Shown here: positions 33,835 to 43,800 of the stretch, in pieces | Layout of the letters: every line of letters begins with the position of its first letter | How positions within the stretch are numbered: the stretch's first letter is position 1 | NCBI RefSeq assembly: GCF_003054055.1 | Contig: NZ_QBKI01000006.1 | Span: 1-64,000, forward strand | Source of the DNA: Pontibacter mucosus | GTDB lineage: Bacteria > Bacteroidota > Bacteroidia > Cytophagales > Hymenobacteraceae | Reading direction: 5' to 3' | Length of the DNA stretch: 64,000 nt | The notes under the pieces: model-generated | The model's input: only the letters and a program-made list of their open reading frames with translations | Databases searched by the model: none | What the model was told of the DNA's origin: nothing | Position numbers and translations under genes: made by a program

Positions 33835-35415
33835 TTACTGTACTGCTTTCGGTGCCTCTATCCGGTAAGTGCCCTTTTGGGTGAAGGTCCTTCCGAACAT
33901 ATCGGTTGCCTTTACCTCGATGGTGTGCTCCCCTACCTCCAGCCTGGTAGGGATGCTGCCCCGCCACAGGTGGGTGGAACGCACCGCATTGGAAGGCCTC
34001 CTGCCCGCCATGATCTCCTCGGCATAGTCCCACTCGTGCAGCTTGCCCATAAAGGCTGGGTCGTAATCCTCCTGATAACTCATGGGCTTCCACTCTCCGC
34101 TGTCCACGCGGTAAAGCACTGTGTCCTGCCTGCTGCCCATGAAGAAGTTTGCGTAAATGCCGGCCGAGGTGTTGCGGCCCTGCGCCACCACCTTGGGGGC
34201 AAACAGCTCTATCTGGTACTCCTGTGGCTGCCCCGCCGCCTTGTAGTCAATCACATACTTGTTTCCCTCGAACCGGAGGAAGGCATAGCCCTTGGGCGTT
34301 CCGTCCCGCATGGTGGACTCGGGTACTCCCTTCTCATCCAGCCGCCCGGAGTACCAGTCCCCGGAGGTCGTGCCGGCGTTGTAATGATGGTGGGGCTTAT
34401 CCTGACGCCAGCCCTGCTCGCGGGTGAAGAAGTCGTGCTTCTGCAGGTGCGTGTGCGCTGACAGCGAGAGCGTGTGCGGGAAATCCCTGAGCAAGTCAAA
34501 GAGGCGCTGGCGGTCCGCATCGCGGAAAGGGTCCCCCTCCGGCTCGCTGATGGGGATATGGAAGGCCAGCACCACCAGGTGGTCCTTGGGCACATGCTTT
34601 AGGTTATTCTCCACAAAGTCCAGCTGGTCCTCCCGGAAACCGCCCCAGTAGCCCTTGCCGTCGCGCGGGTCAGGGTAGAGCACGTCGTCGAGCACGATGA
34701 AGTGCACCTTGCCGTAGTTAAATGCATAGTTGGCCGGCCCGAAGTGAGCCTCGTAAGTCTCGTCCGAGAGCGAGTCAGCCGGCGCATCGAAGTCCAGGTC
34801 GTGGTTGCCCTGCAGGTTGTACCAGGGGATGCCCACCCTCTGCACCGCCCTGATGTAGGGATTGAACAGCGTCAGGTCGTCCCCCACCAGGTCACCCAGG
34901 CTCAGGCCAAAGGCCACCCCCTGGACGCCCTCCAGCTCAGCGACGATGCCGCGGGCAAAGTAGTCCACCTCCTGCAGGTTGTAGGGCTGGGGGTCGCCGA
35001 ACAGCAGTGTCGTGAAGCTTTCTTTTTCCTCGGCAGGCACTACGGCAAAGTCAACCGACTTGGGAAGCTTGCCCGTAGGCGCCACTCCTTTGTACTTCAG
35101 CTCCGGTGAGCCATTGGGTTTGTGGATGTAGTAGAACTGCGGCTGGTTCTGCGCGTTGAGGGGCACCCGGTAGCCGCTGGGCTTGATGAGGGAGATAATG
35201 TTGTCCTTCCCCACCGGAAGCAAGTACCTGCCCTGCTTGTCCGTCAGCACGACCTCCCGGCCATTGGTGACGGCTACGCCGGCAACGCCCTGTTCGCGCC
35301 GCTCCCGTTTCCCGTTGCCGTTGGCGTCTTCAAACACATAGCCCGTAACGGAAGACTGTGCCTCAGCCCCCAGGCTCAGGAGCAGCATACCTCCTACTAA
35401 GATTACTTTTTTCAT
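33835..35415 (-). CDS. Secreted calcineurin-like phosphoesterase (MetallophosN/C architecture)
   Basis: A 526-residue protein with a signal peptide (1-19, GAEAQ). A beta-sandwich N-terminal domain (~20-120, GYVFEDANGNGKRE) precedes a metallophosphatase core: GDPQPYN, LGDLVGDD, LQGNHDLD, AFHIPISE and SAHTHLQ supply the di-metal ligands. A C-terminal beta-rich domain (~335-520) completes the common Bacteroidota three-domain form. Substrates are unknown, and related enzymes cleave phosphomonoesters or phosphodiesters. It stands between the two SusCD-GDPD modules, reading the same way. Probably a separate unit, since terminator and intergenic DNA flank it. Confidence 0.9.
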   Translation of the reverse strand: MKKVILVGGMLLLSLGAEAQSSVTGYVFEDANGNGKRERREQGVAGVAVTNGREVVLTDKQGRYLLPVGKDNIISLIKPSGYRVPLNAQNQPQFYYIHKPNGSPELKYKGVAPTGKLPKSVDFAVVPAEEKESFTTLLFGDPQPYNLQEVDYFARGIVAELEGVQGVAFGLSLGDLVGDDLTLFNPYIRAVQRVGIPWYNLQGNHDLDFDAPADSLSDETYEAHFGPANYAFNYGKVHFIVLDDVLYPDPRDGKGYWGGFREDQLDFVENNLKHVPKDHLVVLAFHIPISEPEGDPFRDADRQRLFDLLRDFPHTLSLSAHTHLQKHDFFTREQGWRQDKPHHHYNAGTTSGDWYSGRLDEKGVPESTMRDGTPKGYAFLRFEGNKYVIDYKAAGQPQEYQIELFAPKVVAQGRNTSAGIYANFFMGSRQDTVLYRVDSGEWKPMSYQEDYDPAFMGKLHEWDYAEEIMAGRRPSNAVRSTHLWRGSIPTRLEVGEHTIEVKATDMFGRTFTQKGTYRIEAPKAVQ

Positions 35416-35494
35416 GTTATAGTTTAGGGTTAATGGATAAGTGGTTAATTATAAGGGTATGCCTGTACAATGGAAGCAATGTTAGCTTTGCTTT

Positions 35495-36118
35495 CTAGAA
35501 CAGCCTAGCATCTGCGCTAGTGGCCTCGAAGGTGTCCCCATTGCGCAGTGCATACACCAGCCTGAAGCGGTACGCCCCGGCAGTGCCTGGCGGCTCGGTC
35601 AGCCTTAGCCCGAAGGCCTCTTCCCGGATAGTATTCCTGTTCTGCTCGAAGTATAGCGCCAACGGGTAAAAACCAGAAGAGTCTTTTGGGGGTGAGGTCC
35701 AGTCGTTGACCAGCAGTATGTTGTTTAGGGTATCACCTTGTCTATAGTTTGCGTTGTAGTCGGTCAGGGCGATAAGGTAGAGCGTGTCAACTCCCACCTT
35801 TGTCCCGGAGTGGCCGCTCTCATCGCAAGACAGGGCGTACAGACTCGCGCCCCCTTTGCCTGCAGCATGGTAGCGCTTCTCAAAGGAAGCCAACAGGAAG
35901 TAATCCCCCCATCTGACAGGCTCACTGTCTCCAGGCGTTTCCCATGGGTTCTGGCCCTGCCCGGTGAGCCTCAAGTGCTGCGTGTGCAGCCCTTGAATAG
36001 CAAAGTATGGCTTGACATCCGGACAAGGCTCAAAGAAGACGCAGGCCACGGGACCAAAGAAGAGTAGTATTACAATAAGACCACCCCTGCAGATGCGGCG
36101 TACGTTGGCTTCAGACAT
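35495..36118 (-). CDS. Hypothetical lipoprotein
   Basis: About 207 residues from the ATG at 36118 (the ORF extends to 36211, but the extra 31 residues precede the natural signal sequence). Basic N-region, hydrophobic core and a Cys (GPVACVFF) suggest a lipoprotein or membrane-anchored secreted protein. The mature part is beta-rich with several charged loops. Unknown function. It lies upstream of the calcineurin-like gene on the same strand, 79 bp apart, and could share its transcript. Confidence 0.7.
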   Translation of the reverse strand: MSEANVRRICRGGLIVILLFFGPVACVFFEPCPDVKPYFAIQGLHTQHLRLTGQGQNPWETPGDSEPVRWGDYFLLASFEKRYHAAGKGGASLYALSCDESGHSGTKVGVDTLYLIALTDYNANYRQGDTLNNILLVNDWTSPPKDSSGFYPLALYFEQNRNTIREEAFGLRLTEPPGTAGAYRFRLVYALRNGDTFEATSADARLF

Positions 36119-36477
36119 GGCTATGCGTTTATACAAAGAATTCCATCTCCTATATATGGTCACATCGACAAAATAAAGGGTATCCCGAAGGTATGCGGAA
36201 GCTGTTAACAAACCGTAAACATTCCATTACCCGTTTGTTGTCTTTTCCCCATACGAGATCCAATGTGTTCGTCGTTAGCTTGCTGGCTACAGGGTGAGGC
36301 AGGAGCGCTTTCGCAGCATAGCAGTAACCATACGCTACCTGCCTGGTGTTAGCATTTGATTCCGTACAAACGATTTACCTGCCTGTGGGATTTGGGTACG
36401 CTCAGGAATAAGCTGAGCGTACCCGGGGTACTACTAGTATCACCAGCTTGTACTGTTTATAGCTTGCATGCGGCAGT
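36119..36477. other. Intergenic region between lipoprotein gene and MPPE-PA14 gene
   Basis: About 360 bp. It should contain the promoter of the lipoprotein gene and the end of the module 2 transcript. An inverted repeat around GCTCAGGAATAAGCTGAGC (arms GCTCAG and CTGAGC, 36400-36418) is a modest terminator candidate for the upstream operon. Otherwise nothing recognised. Confidence 0.4.
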
Positions 36478-38406
36478 TTACCTACTCCTATAAAGATCGT
36501 TGAAGGGTACTCCCTTCCGGATTTTTCCTTCTCCGGCATACTCGAGTTGAATTAACTCCCCGTCAAAGTCCTCGAAGTACTCGATGCGGACTGGGTGCAG
36601 CCCTTTCTTCAGGGCAGCGTACCCCTTTCTCATCCTGGCGCTATGCGAGCCGTCGTTATCCACAATGAGCTGCTCACCGATAAAGAGCTTGGCCCCGTCA
36701 TCTGACGTCAGGAAGAACGTGTACAGGTCGTCTTCCTGTACGTCCACATACCCCTCTATCAGCACCGCAAACTGATTTGCCCGCTGTTTGATCGCGTCCA
36801 GGTCAAAGCTCTTTAGCACACCTGTCGTTATCGGTGTCAAGGAAGAGAAATCAGGCAGCTTTTTGAAAGCGCCCTCATAGTAGGTATACTTTAACCCCTT
36901 TGCCAATCCCTTCTTCCGCGCCTTTGCAGATTTCATGAAAGCGAGCTTTTCAAACGTAGCGGTCTCAGACAAGCTGGCAGCGTCGCCATTTTCGGTGACG
37001 ACTTTTGCTTTAACAGTCGTGGTGCGGTCAATTGTGAAAGGCTTTGTGTATACGTTAGAATCAGCTCCCGGCTCGCTCCCATCCAAGGTGTAAACAACCT
37101 TAGATCCCTCAAAATCATGCTGTATCTCCACCAATTTGGAGGAGGTAAAGACAGGCATACTTTTATCAATCACCTCCGGGGCAGTCGGTTTTACCGGCAG
37201 GTTGAAAGTGCCTGACAGGTGCGGCAACCCTTTTTCATCTGAAACATACTTCAGGCTATACTGCATGTGCAGTGTATCGCCCGCAGCAAAGCCGCTGTTG
37301 CCGAGCTGGCGTATGCTGAGAGCTTGTTGCTGTTGAGCGCCCTGCGGCAGCGTTACTTTATCAAGGGTGCCTAAAACATGCAGGGACGGGTGCTGGAAAA
37401 AACGTGTCTCGAGCTGCAACGGCAGCTCCGCATTGTTCCGCAGGTTCAGGTATACCTTCCCCTCCCCTGCGTCTCCCGCCGCTGGCAGTAAAACAACCGG
37501 TTTAAAGGCTGCGTCCTCGGCAAGGGTAGTAGCCAGCTTACGAGTGTGCTCGTTCGAGAAATCGTCTTTCAGGATGCCATCGAGCTCCAGGTTAACCAGC
37601 GATGGTCCCTCCTCTGTCATCGTGACCCAGCTGATGTGATCTGTTTCCCCAAACGCAGCCCCCCGAAGGCGGGTACTGCCCCCGGTAGTGGCCAGCACGT
37701 AGTAGTTACTGTTGTTATGCACCGAGGCCATGTAGCGGTGCGTATGCCCGGCAATGACGGTATACTTTCGGTTAGCCAGCGCCTTTTCCACCCGATGGAA
37801 ACCGTTCTCCTCCCGCTTGTTCCAGACCGGGTGGTGCATCAGCACAAAGGTCCAGCGAACGTTCGGGTTTTGTTGGATGGTTTGCTCAGCATAGGCCAGT
37901 TGCTGCTCACTAAAAGGCACTCCATCCCCATCTGTAGAGTTCAGGATAAGGAACAGGACATTCTGATAGGTGAAATGGTAGTAGTCGCGGCCAAACTGTT
38001 TTGCCCAAAGCTCCTTTTGTACCTCGTTGGAGACGTCGTGGTTACCAGGTACCCGGAAGAAGGGCATCTGCAGGGGTTTCAGTATACCTTCGAATTCGTT
38101 CCACTGCCTGCGCAGCTCCACCGTGTCCGTTGTGTAGCCTTCTATCAGGTCTCCCACACTCAGCACGAACTCCGGCTGCAGGTCATTAATTTTTTCTATA
38201 GCGCTCCGGAAGACACCTACCCGGTGCCCGTTGGTCCTGTCTGCCACAATGGCAAAACTGAAATTCTCGGGCTTGTTCTTAAAGTCCGTGTGCGTCCAAG
38301 GGACTGCCTTTCCCTGCACATCATGGGTAAAGCCGGCATCAGCCTGAGCCCTGGACTCATTTATGGTTAATAGTCCTGCCAGCAGCAGTAATAAGTTATA
38401 CTTCAT
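36478..38406 (-). CDS. Secreted metallophosphoesterase with chitobiase-like and PA14 domains
   Basis: A 642-residue protein with a signal peptide (1-20). Metallophosphatase core at ~50-270: IVADRTNG, LSVGDLIEGY, VPGNHDVSN, LMHHPVW, IAGHTHRY. A CHB_HEX_C-type beta-sandwich follows (~410-480, VVYTLDGSEPG), then a PA14 domain (~495-635, LKYTYYEGAFKKLPDF, TFFLTSDDGAKLFIG). PA14 and chitobiase-like domains commonly bind carbohydrate, so the enzyme may act on phosphorylated glycans (inference). It follows GDPD by 59 bp in the sigma-controlled module 2 and is probably its last gene. Confidence 0.9.
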   Translation of the reverse strand: MKYNLLLLLAGLLTINESRAQADAGFTHDVQGKAVPWTHTDFKNKPENFSFAIVADRTNGHRVGVFRSAIEKINDLQPEFVLSVGDLIEGYTTDTVELRRQWNEFEGILKPLQMPFFRVPGNHDVSNEVQKELWAKQFGRDYYHFTYQNVLFLILNSTDGDGVPFSEQQLAYAEQTIQQNPNVRWTFVLMHHPVWNKREENGFHRVEKALANRKYTVIAGHTHRYMASVHNNSNYYVLATTGGSTRLRGAAFGETDHISWVTMTEEGPSLVNLELDGILKDDFSNEHTRKLATTLAEDAAFKPVVLLPAAGDAGEGKVYLNLRNNAELPLQLETRFFQHPSLHVLGTLDKVTLPQGAQQQQALSIRQLGNSGFAAGDTLHMQYSLKYVSDEKGLPHLSGTFNLPVKPTAPEVIDKSMPVFTSSKLVEIQHDFEGSKVVYTLDGSEPGADSNVYTKPFTIDRTTTVKAKVVTENGDAASLSETATFEKLAFMKSAKARKKGLAKGLKYTYYEGAFKKLPDFSSLTPITTGVLKSFDLDAIKQRANQFAVLIEGYVDVQEDDLYTFFLTSDDGAKLFIGEQLIVDNDGSHSARMRKGYAALKKGLHPVRIEYFEDFDGELIQLEYAGEGKIRKGVPFNDLYRSR

Positions 38407-38465
38407 CCGTTTAGAAATAAGCAGGCCGGCAACCAGGGAGGCTGCCGGCCTGAGAGTCTACAATC

Positions 38466-39269
38466 TTATTGAAAGAAAACATCAAAAACTGAGTCGATTT
38501 GGAAGTGCTTGACTCCCGACGCCTTCAGCGCGTCGGCCCGGCTGCGGGCCTCTGCTATTTTATCATCCGATTTGATGCCCCAGGCATTGATCACACCAAC
38601 CGCCAGAATCTTGTTTTTCCTGGCCCAAACGGCCTCTTCTTGGGAGATGTCCCCGGAAAAAAGATAATAATCAGAAGCCTTGTAACCAGGCTTCTTCATG
38701 TTATCCTCCAGCTGCTGGCGGGTACAGCTCAGCCTGATCTTTCCGGTGAAGAACTCCGTGGACTCCTCCGTGCCGATCATCAGGGCGTTCGAGTGCAGGT
38801 TATACTGCTTCAGCAAGTCGACAACCTTGTGGAACAGGACAGGGTCGTAGCCCCTGATCTTATTATCCACCATTACCTCTAGGCCGTTCTCACTGCAGAA
38901 CCGGAGGGTCTCCTCGAATTTGAGGACCTTGTTGCCCCTGTCTCCTACCAGCTGGCTGACCTCCTGCCAGGTCATCTCCCCGACTGGGGTATCCACCCCA
39001 TAGTAGCGCTTGAAGTTGCGGTCATGATGCGTGATCAGCACGCTGTCCTTTGTCAGCCGCAGATCAATCTCCACCATCCAGTACCCCCTGTCGGCGGCTT
39101 TCTGCAGGGCTGCCAGGCTGTTCTCGGCTGTCACACTGTCTACCACGCCCCCGCGGTGCGCGATGAGGCTGTATTTCGTTTTATTCTGCTTACTGGTCTT
39201 CTGCGCAAGGGCGTCCGGTACCAGCAAGGCTAAAAGCAAGGCAAGTATGGCTATGTGTCTCATCATCAT
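38466..39269 (-). CDS. Glycerophosphodiester phosphodiesterase family protein (module 2)
   Basis: A 267-residue protein with a signal peptide (1-22). GDPD motifs: AHRGGVVDSVTAENS, MVEIDLRLTKD, THHDRNFKR. The usual DRTT motif of module 1's enzyme is replaced by RNFKRYYG, as in GDPD-like proteins with broader or altered specificity, so the leaving group may differ. Five bases after SusD, in one transcript with SusC and SusD. Probably periplasmic. Confidence 0.9.
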   Translation of the reverse strand: MMMRHIAILALLLALLVPDALAQKTSKQNKTKYSLIAHRGGVVDSVTAENSLAALQKAADRGYWMVEIDLRLTKDSVLITHHDRNFKRYYGVDTPVGEMTWQEVSQLVGDRGNKVLKFEETLRFCSENGLEVMVDNKIRGYDPVLFHKVVDLLKQYNLHSNALMIGTEESTEFFTGKIRLSCTRQQLEDNMKKPGYKASDYYLFSGDISQEEAVWARKNKILAVGVINAWGIKSDDKIAEARSRADALKASGVKHFQIDSVFDVFFQ

Positions 39270-39274
39270 TCAGC

Positions 39275-40795
39275 TTACCAGCCCTCGTTTTGTGTCAGCG
39301 TTCCCTTACTTGCTCGGATCTCATCTGGCGGAATAGGCCACACGTGATGCACTGAGGGATTGAAAGACCTGCCCTGGTAGATAACATGCCCATCGGCATG
39401 ATGCAGTGGCTGCGCGTATACTTTCTGTGCGTCGCCCCAGCGTACCAGGTCCCAGTGACGGTCCGTCCACTCGCCTGCGAACTCGCTTCTTCGTTCCCGC
39501 TTCAGGTCCTCCATCGTAGCGCCAACAAGCGGCTCCAGTCCGGCGCGTTTGCGGATCTGGTTGATCTCCACATCCGCGTTTCGGCCCAGCATTAGCAGCG
39601 CCTCCGCCTTCATCAAAATTACGTCCGCATAGCGCAGCAGCGGCACGTTCATGGCCGTCGTGGGGCGGTTGCCGTTAGAGTTGATGTAGGTACCAGTTGG
39701 GTTGGGGTAACTATAGGGCTCCATGTACTTATTAAACTGGTAGCCGGTGCGGTTGCTGGAGCTAACCTTAAAGCTGCCCACATTATACACCCGCTCCTCA
39801 CCGAAAAACATGAATTTATCGCCCGTTTCAAGTATGGTAACGGCTTTCCTCTCATCATTCGGCTCAAAGGAGTCCACCAGCTCCTTGGTGGGGTAAAACT
39901 GCCCCCAGCCATTATAGAGCCCCCAGCCTTTGTCTTCCAGCAGCACGCCCGGGAAGATAGAGCCTACGCTGTTGGGGAACTTGGCACTGTTGGTAACCGA
40001 CCAGATATACTCCGGTGACCAGTTAGCGGCAATCGTGAACACATCGGCATAGTTATCCAGAAGCCTGTGCTGGCCGCTGTTGATCACCAGGTCGGCATAC
40101 TTCACGGTGTTTTCCCAATCTTTGGCGTACAGGTAAGTCCTGGCCAGATAAGCCCAGGCAGCGGTCTTGTGCGCCCTGCCATAGTCTGCCTTGTTCAACT
40201 CCGCAAAGTAAGGAAGCAGCTCCGCCGCCTTCTGCAAATCGGCCGCGATGTAAGCGTAGTTCTCGGCTAGGCTCTTTGCCCTTGGCACATAGATGTCCTC
40301 CGGGTTCTCGCGGTTCTGTATTGGAATACCGGCCCGATTATCCCCGTAGCGGTAGGCCAGCTCCAGGTGCATCACGGCGTGGTTGAAGTAGGCCTCCCCC
40401 AACAGACGGTTCTTTATTTTCTCCTCCATCGGGATAGAAGGAATGTTCCGGATGGCGTCATTGGCGCGCTTCATGGCCTGGTAGTGGATCGACCACACGC
40501 TCCTGGTCTCGGACTCGTTGCCATCCAGCTGGAAGTACTTGTAGCGGTCGGCGTTGCCGGTGGCCTTGGTGCCAATGTCGTCGCTGGCATTCGTGTACCA
40601 GAAGGCACCGGCCCCGTACATGCTGTTGTTGCTGTACAGCGCGTAAATACTGTTGATACCCGCAATGGCGTCTTCCTCCGTTTTCCAGAAGTTGGCGGAA
40701 GAGGGAGCTCCCTGTGGCTCCAGATCAAGCTGCTCTTCGCAGGCAGTGCCCGCCAGGGTAATAGCAGACAGTAAGACAAGGATATATCGTTTCAT
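39275..40795 (-). CDS. SusD/RagB-family outer-membrane lipoprotein (module 2)
   Basis: About 506 residues starting at MKRY (an ATG four codons upstream at 40807 is also possible). Lipobox AGTAC, then SusD-like helical domain (DLEPQGAPSSANFWKTEEDA) and the characteristic C-terminal region (ERRSEFAGEWTDRHWDLVRWGD). It is the surface ligand-binding partner of the SusC immediately upstream. About as long as module 1's SusD but clearly divergent in sequence, so the two modules are not a recent duplication. Confidence 0.93.
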   Translation of the reverse strand: MKRYILVLLSAITLAGTACEEQLDLEPQGAPSSANFWKTEEDAIAGINSIYALYSNNSMYGAGAFWYTNASDDIGTKATGNADRYKYFQLDGNESETRSVWSIHYQAMKRANDAIRNIPSIPMEEKIKNRLLGEAYFNHAVMHLELAYRYGDNRAGIPIQNRENPEDIYVPRAKSLAENYAYIAADLQKAAELLPYFAELNKADYGRAHKTAAWAYLARTYLYAKDWENTVKYADLVINSGQHRLLDNYADVFTIAANWSPEYIWSVTNSAKFPNSVGSIFPGVLLEDKGWGLYNGWGQFYPTKELVDSFEPNDERKAVTILETGDKFMFFGEERVYNVGSFKVSSSNRTGYQFNKYMEPYSYPNPTGTYINSNGNRPTTAMNVPLLRYADVILMKAEALLMLGRNADVEINQIRKRAGLEPLVGATMEDLKRERRSEFAGEWTDRHWDLVRWGDAQKVYAQPLHHADGHVIYQGRSFNPSVHHVWPIPPDEIRASKGTLTQNEGW

Positions 40796-40816
40796 CTTAA
40801 CAAGCATTAGGTATAA

Positions 40817-43800
40817 TTAAAAAGTAAGGTCCACGCCGAAGAGGTAGGTCTTGGCAACAGGGTACATGCCCAGATCCAGGCCATGGTTGCTCAGGCCTAC
40901 CTCCGGGTCCATGCCGGAGTAGTCGGTGATAGTGAACAGATTCTGGGCAGTCAGGTAGAAGCGTGGCTGGATGCCTTTCAGCACACTCTCTGGCAAAGTA
41001 TAACCAAGCGTGAGGTTCTTGAGGCGCAGGTAAGAGGCGTCCTCGATGTAAAAATCCGAGATTCTGCCAAAGTTGTTGTTGGCGTCTGTGTAGGAGATGC
41101 GCGGTATGGAGGCATCCGGGTTCTGCGGTGTCCAGGCATTCTTTATCTCGCTCAGCATGTTATAGCCCGGGAAGGAAGCATTCAGGCCGGTATACTTCAC
41201 GGCGTTGAACACCTCGTTGCCACTCACCCCCTGGAAGAAGATATTCAGGTCGAAACCTTTGTAGGCAAAGTTCCCGTTCAGGCTGAAGCTCATCTCCGGG
41301 AATGGGTTGCCCAGCACCACCTGGTCGTTGCCGTTGATCACACCGTCGCCATTGATGTCTACAAACCTGAAGTCCCCTCCGCGTGCGTTGGGCTGGTAGC
41401 GCTTGCCTTCCCCGTTAACATAGGCTGCTGCTTCTTCGTCAGAGCGAAACAGGCCGGCCGTTCTGTAGCCGTAGAAGGAGTTGAACGCCTCTCCCACCAT
41501 CGCAATGTTTGGCATCGGCAGGCTTCTCACGCGCGTACCCGTCATGAAAGATGTGCTACCATCGTACAGCTCCACCAACTCGTTGTCAAGGAAGGCCACA
41601 TTCCCAGTCAGGCTGTAGCTAAACTCGCCCACGTTGTTCTGGTAAGTCAGGCCAGCCTCCAGGCCACGGTTTTTCATTTTACCGGCGTTGATTATCTGTC
41701 CGCTTGGCGTTCCGGCTACCCCCGGCAGCACCTGGCTCAGTTGCATCTGCTCATTCACTTTTGAGAACACGTCCAGGCTACCGGTAAAGTGCTCGTTGAA
41801 CAGCCCGAAATCCAGGCCGATGTTGGTTTGCTCCGACACTTCCCACTTCAGGTTCGGGTTAGACAGCTGTGTTTCGGCAAAACCAGGCACAATGGTGGTA
41901 GACTCACCCAGCAGACCCTGCGTTTTTGAAAGCGGAATACTGAAGGCGTAGTTGCCCAGCACGCCCAGGTTACCGATTTTACCCCAGCTGGCGCGTAGTT
42001 TCAGGTTAGATATCATGTCCACGCCAGCCAGTAAGCCTTCCTTGGAAAGCACCCACCCGGCCGACAGGGAAGGATACCACTCCCAGCGGTTCTTGCTCGT
42101 AAGCTTCGACGTACCGTCCCTCCTGATGGTGGCATCCAACAGGTACTTGCCTTTATAGGCATAGTTCAAACGTCCCAGGTAAGAGGCCAGGGCAGTTTCC
42201 GATCCGCTGCCGCTGTACTTGCCAATGGAGATGGCCTGCGTGGAGTTGTCCAGGTAGCGCAGGTCTTCCAGCTCGTTCTCAAAGCCAGTGGCTGTTACCC
42301 CAAAGCTTTCATTGGCCCACTTCTCAAATGTATGGCCTACCAGTACATTAAAGCTATGGTCTGATCCCAGGCGCCAGTCATACTGCAGGGTCTGCTCGTT
42401 CAAAAAGGAGGTAAAGGTGCTGCTTCGCTGGGTCAGCTCGTTAAAATTGAAGATCTTGCCCGGCTCCGTGATCTTGGTGTTGAACTGCTTCAGATCGTTC
42501 TTGATGCGGGTGTAGCTCCAGTTGCTTCTGAACTTTAGCCCCGGGATGATGTCCCACTCTAGGTAGGGGTTGAGCATCACCTCGTTTACCGGGTTGTCTA
42601 TATCCAGGCGCTTCAGGTAAGCTACCGGGTTAATCACGTCCCCGAAAGAGCCGGAGTACTGTGCAGGCACACCCCCAAACCTGCCCGACCCGTCCTCACG
42701 GTAAATGGTTGCGTTCGGCGGGTAAAAAATAGCTGTCAGGATGGTTCCTTCCTGCGCACTGGACGTGTTGCCGGACTGACCATTGGTAAGCGAGTAGGAG
42801 AAGTTCTCCCCGATGGTCAGGTTGTCCCGTAATTTGAAGGACGAGTTAATGCGGCCAGACAACCTGTTTGAATGCGTGTTCAGCAGAACACCCTCGTGCT
42901 TCCGGTAACCGCCGGATGCAAAGAAAGAGGATTTATCGGAACCTCCGCTGATAGAGGCGGTCAGGTCGTACACCTTTCCTGTCTGGAAAATCTCGTCCAT
43001 CCAAACGGTCTTCGTGGTGCGGGCATCCGGGAATATGGCCGGGTCAAACGCAGGGTCTGGAGACAGGTTGCCTTCGGCTCTGACCTTGTTCACTACATCC
43101 GCGAACTCGGCTGCATTCAGCGCCTCCAGTTTTTTACCGACTTGCTGGAAGCCCTGCTGATAGTTTATACTTACCTTAGGGTCTCCTTTAACGCCACGCT
43201 TGGTGGAGATCAGGACCACACCACCGGAGGCCCTGGCACCGTAAATTGCCGCGGAGGCATCTTTCAGGACGCTGATACTCTCAATATCCTTGGGGTTTAT
43301 GGAGTTGATGGAACCATTATACACTACGCCGTCTACTACCAGCAGCGGGCTTTCGTCGTTGATGGAGCCGATGCCCCTGATCTTGAACGTAGGGCTGGAG
43401 GTGGGGCTGCCCCCGTTGTTCACCACCGTCACGCCCGGCACTGTTCCCTGCAATACCTCTGCCGTGTTGCTGTAGGTTCTGCTGTTGCTGTCGGTAACAG
43501 GTACAGTGGCTACTGCCCCAATCACCTCATTCCTTCTTCTTGTGCCGTAGCCCACTACCACTACCTCGTTGAGCAGCTTCACATCCGGACGCATCACTAC
43601 GTTCAGCGTGCCCGCGTTGCCTGCAGGGATTTCCTGGGCAAGAAAGCCGATGTAGCTGAACACCAGCGTAGTGCCTTGTTCCACCTCTAAAGAGAAGCGC
43701 CCTTCTGCATCGGTTGTAGTTCCCCTCGCGGTGCCTTTCACGTGCACGCTCACGCCTGGCAGCGCCGGTCCGTTTTCCTCGCGCACCACACCGGAAATGA

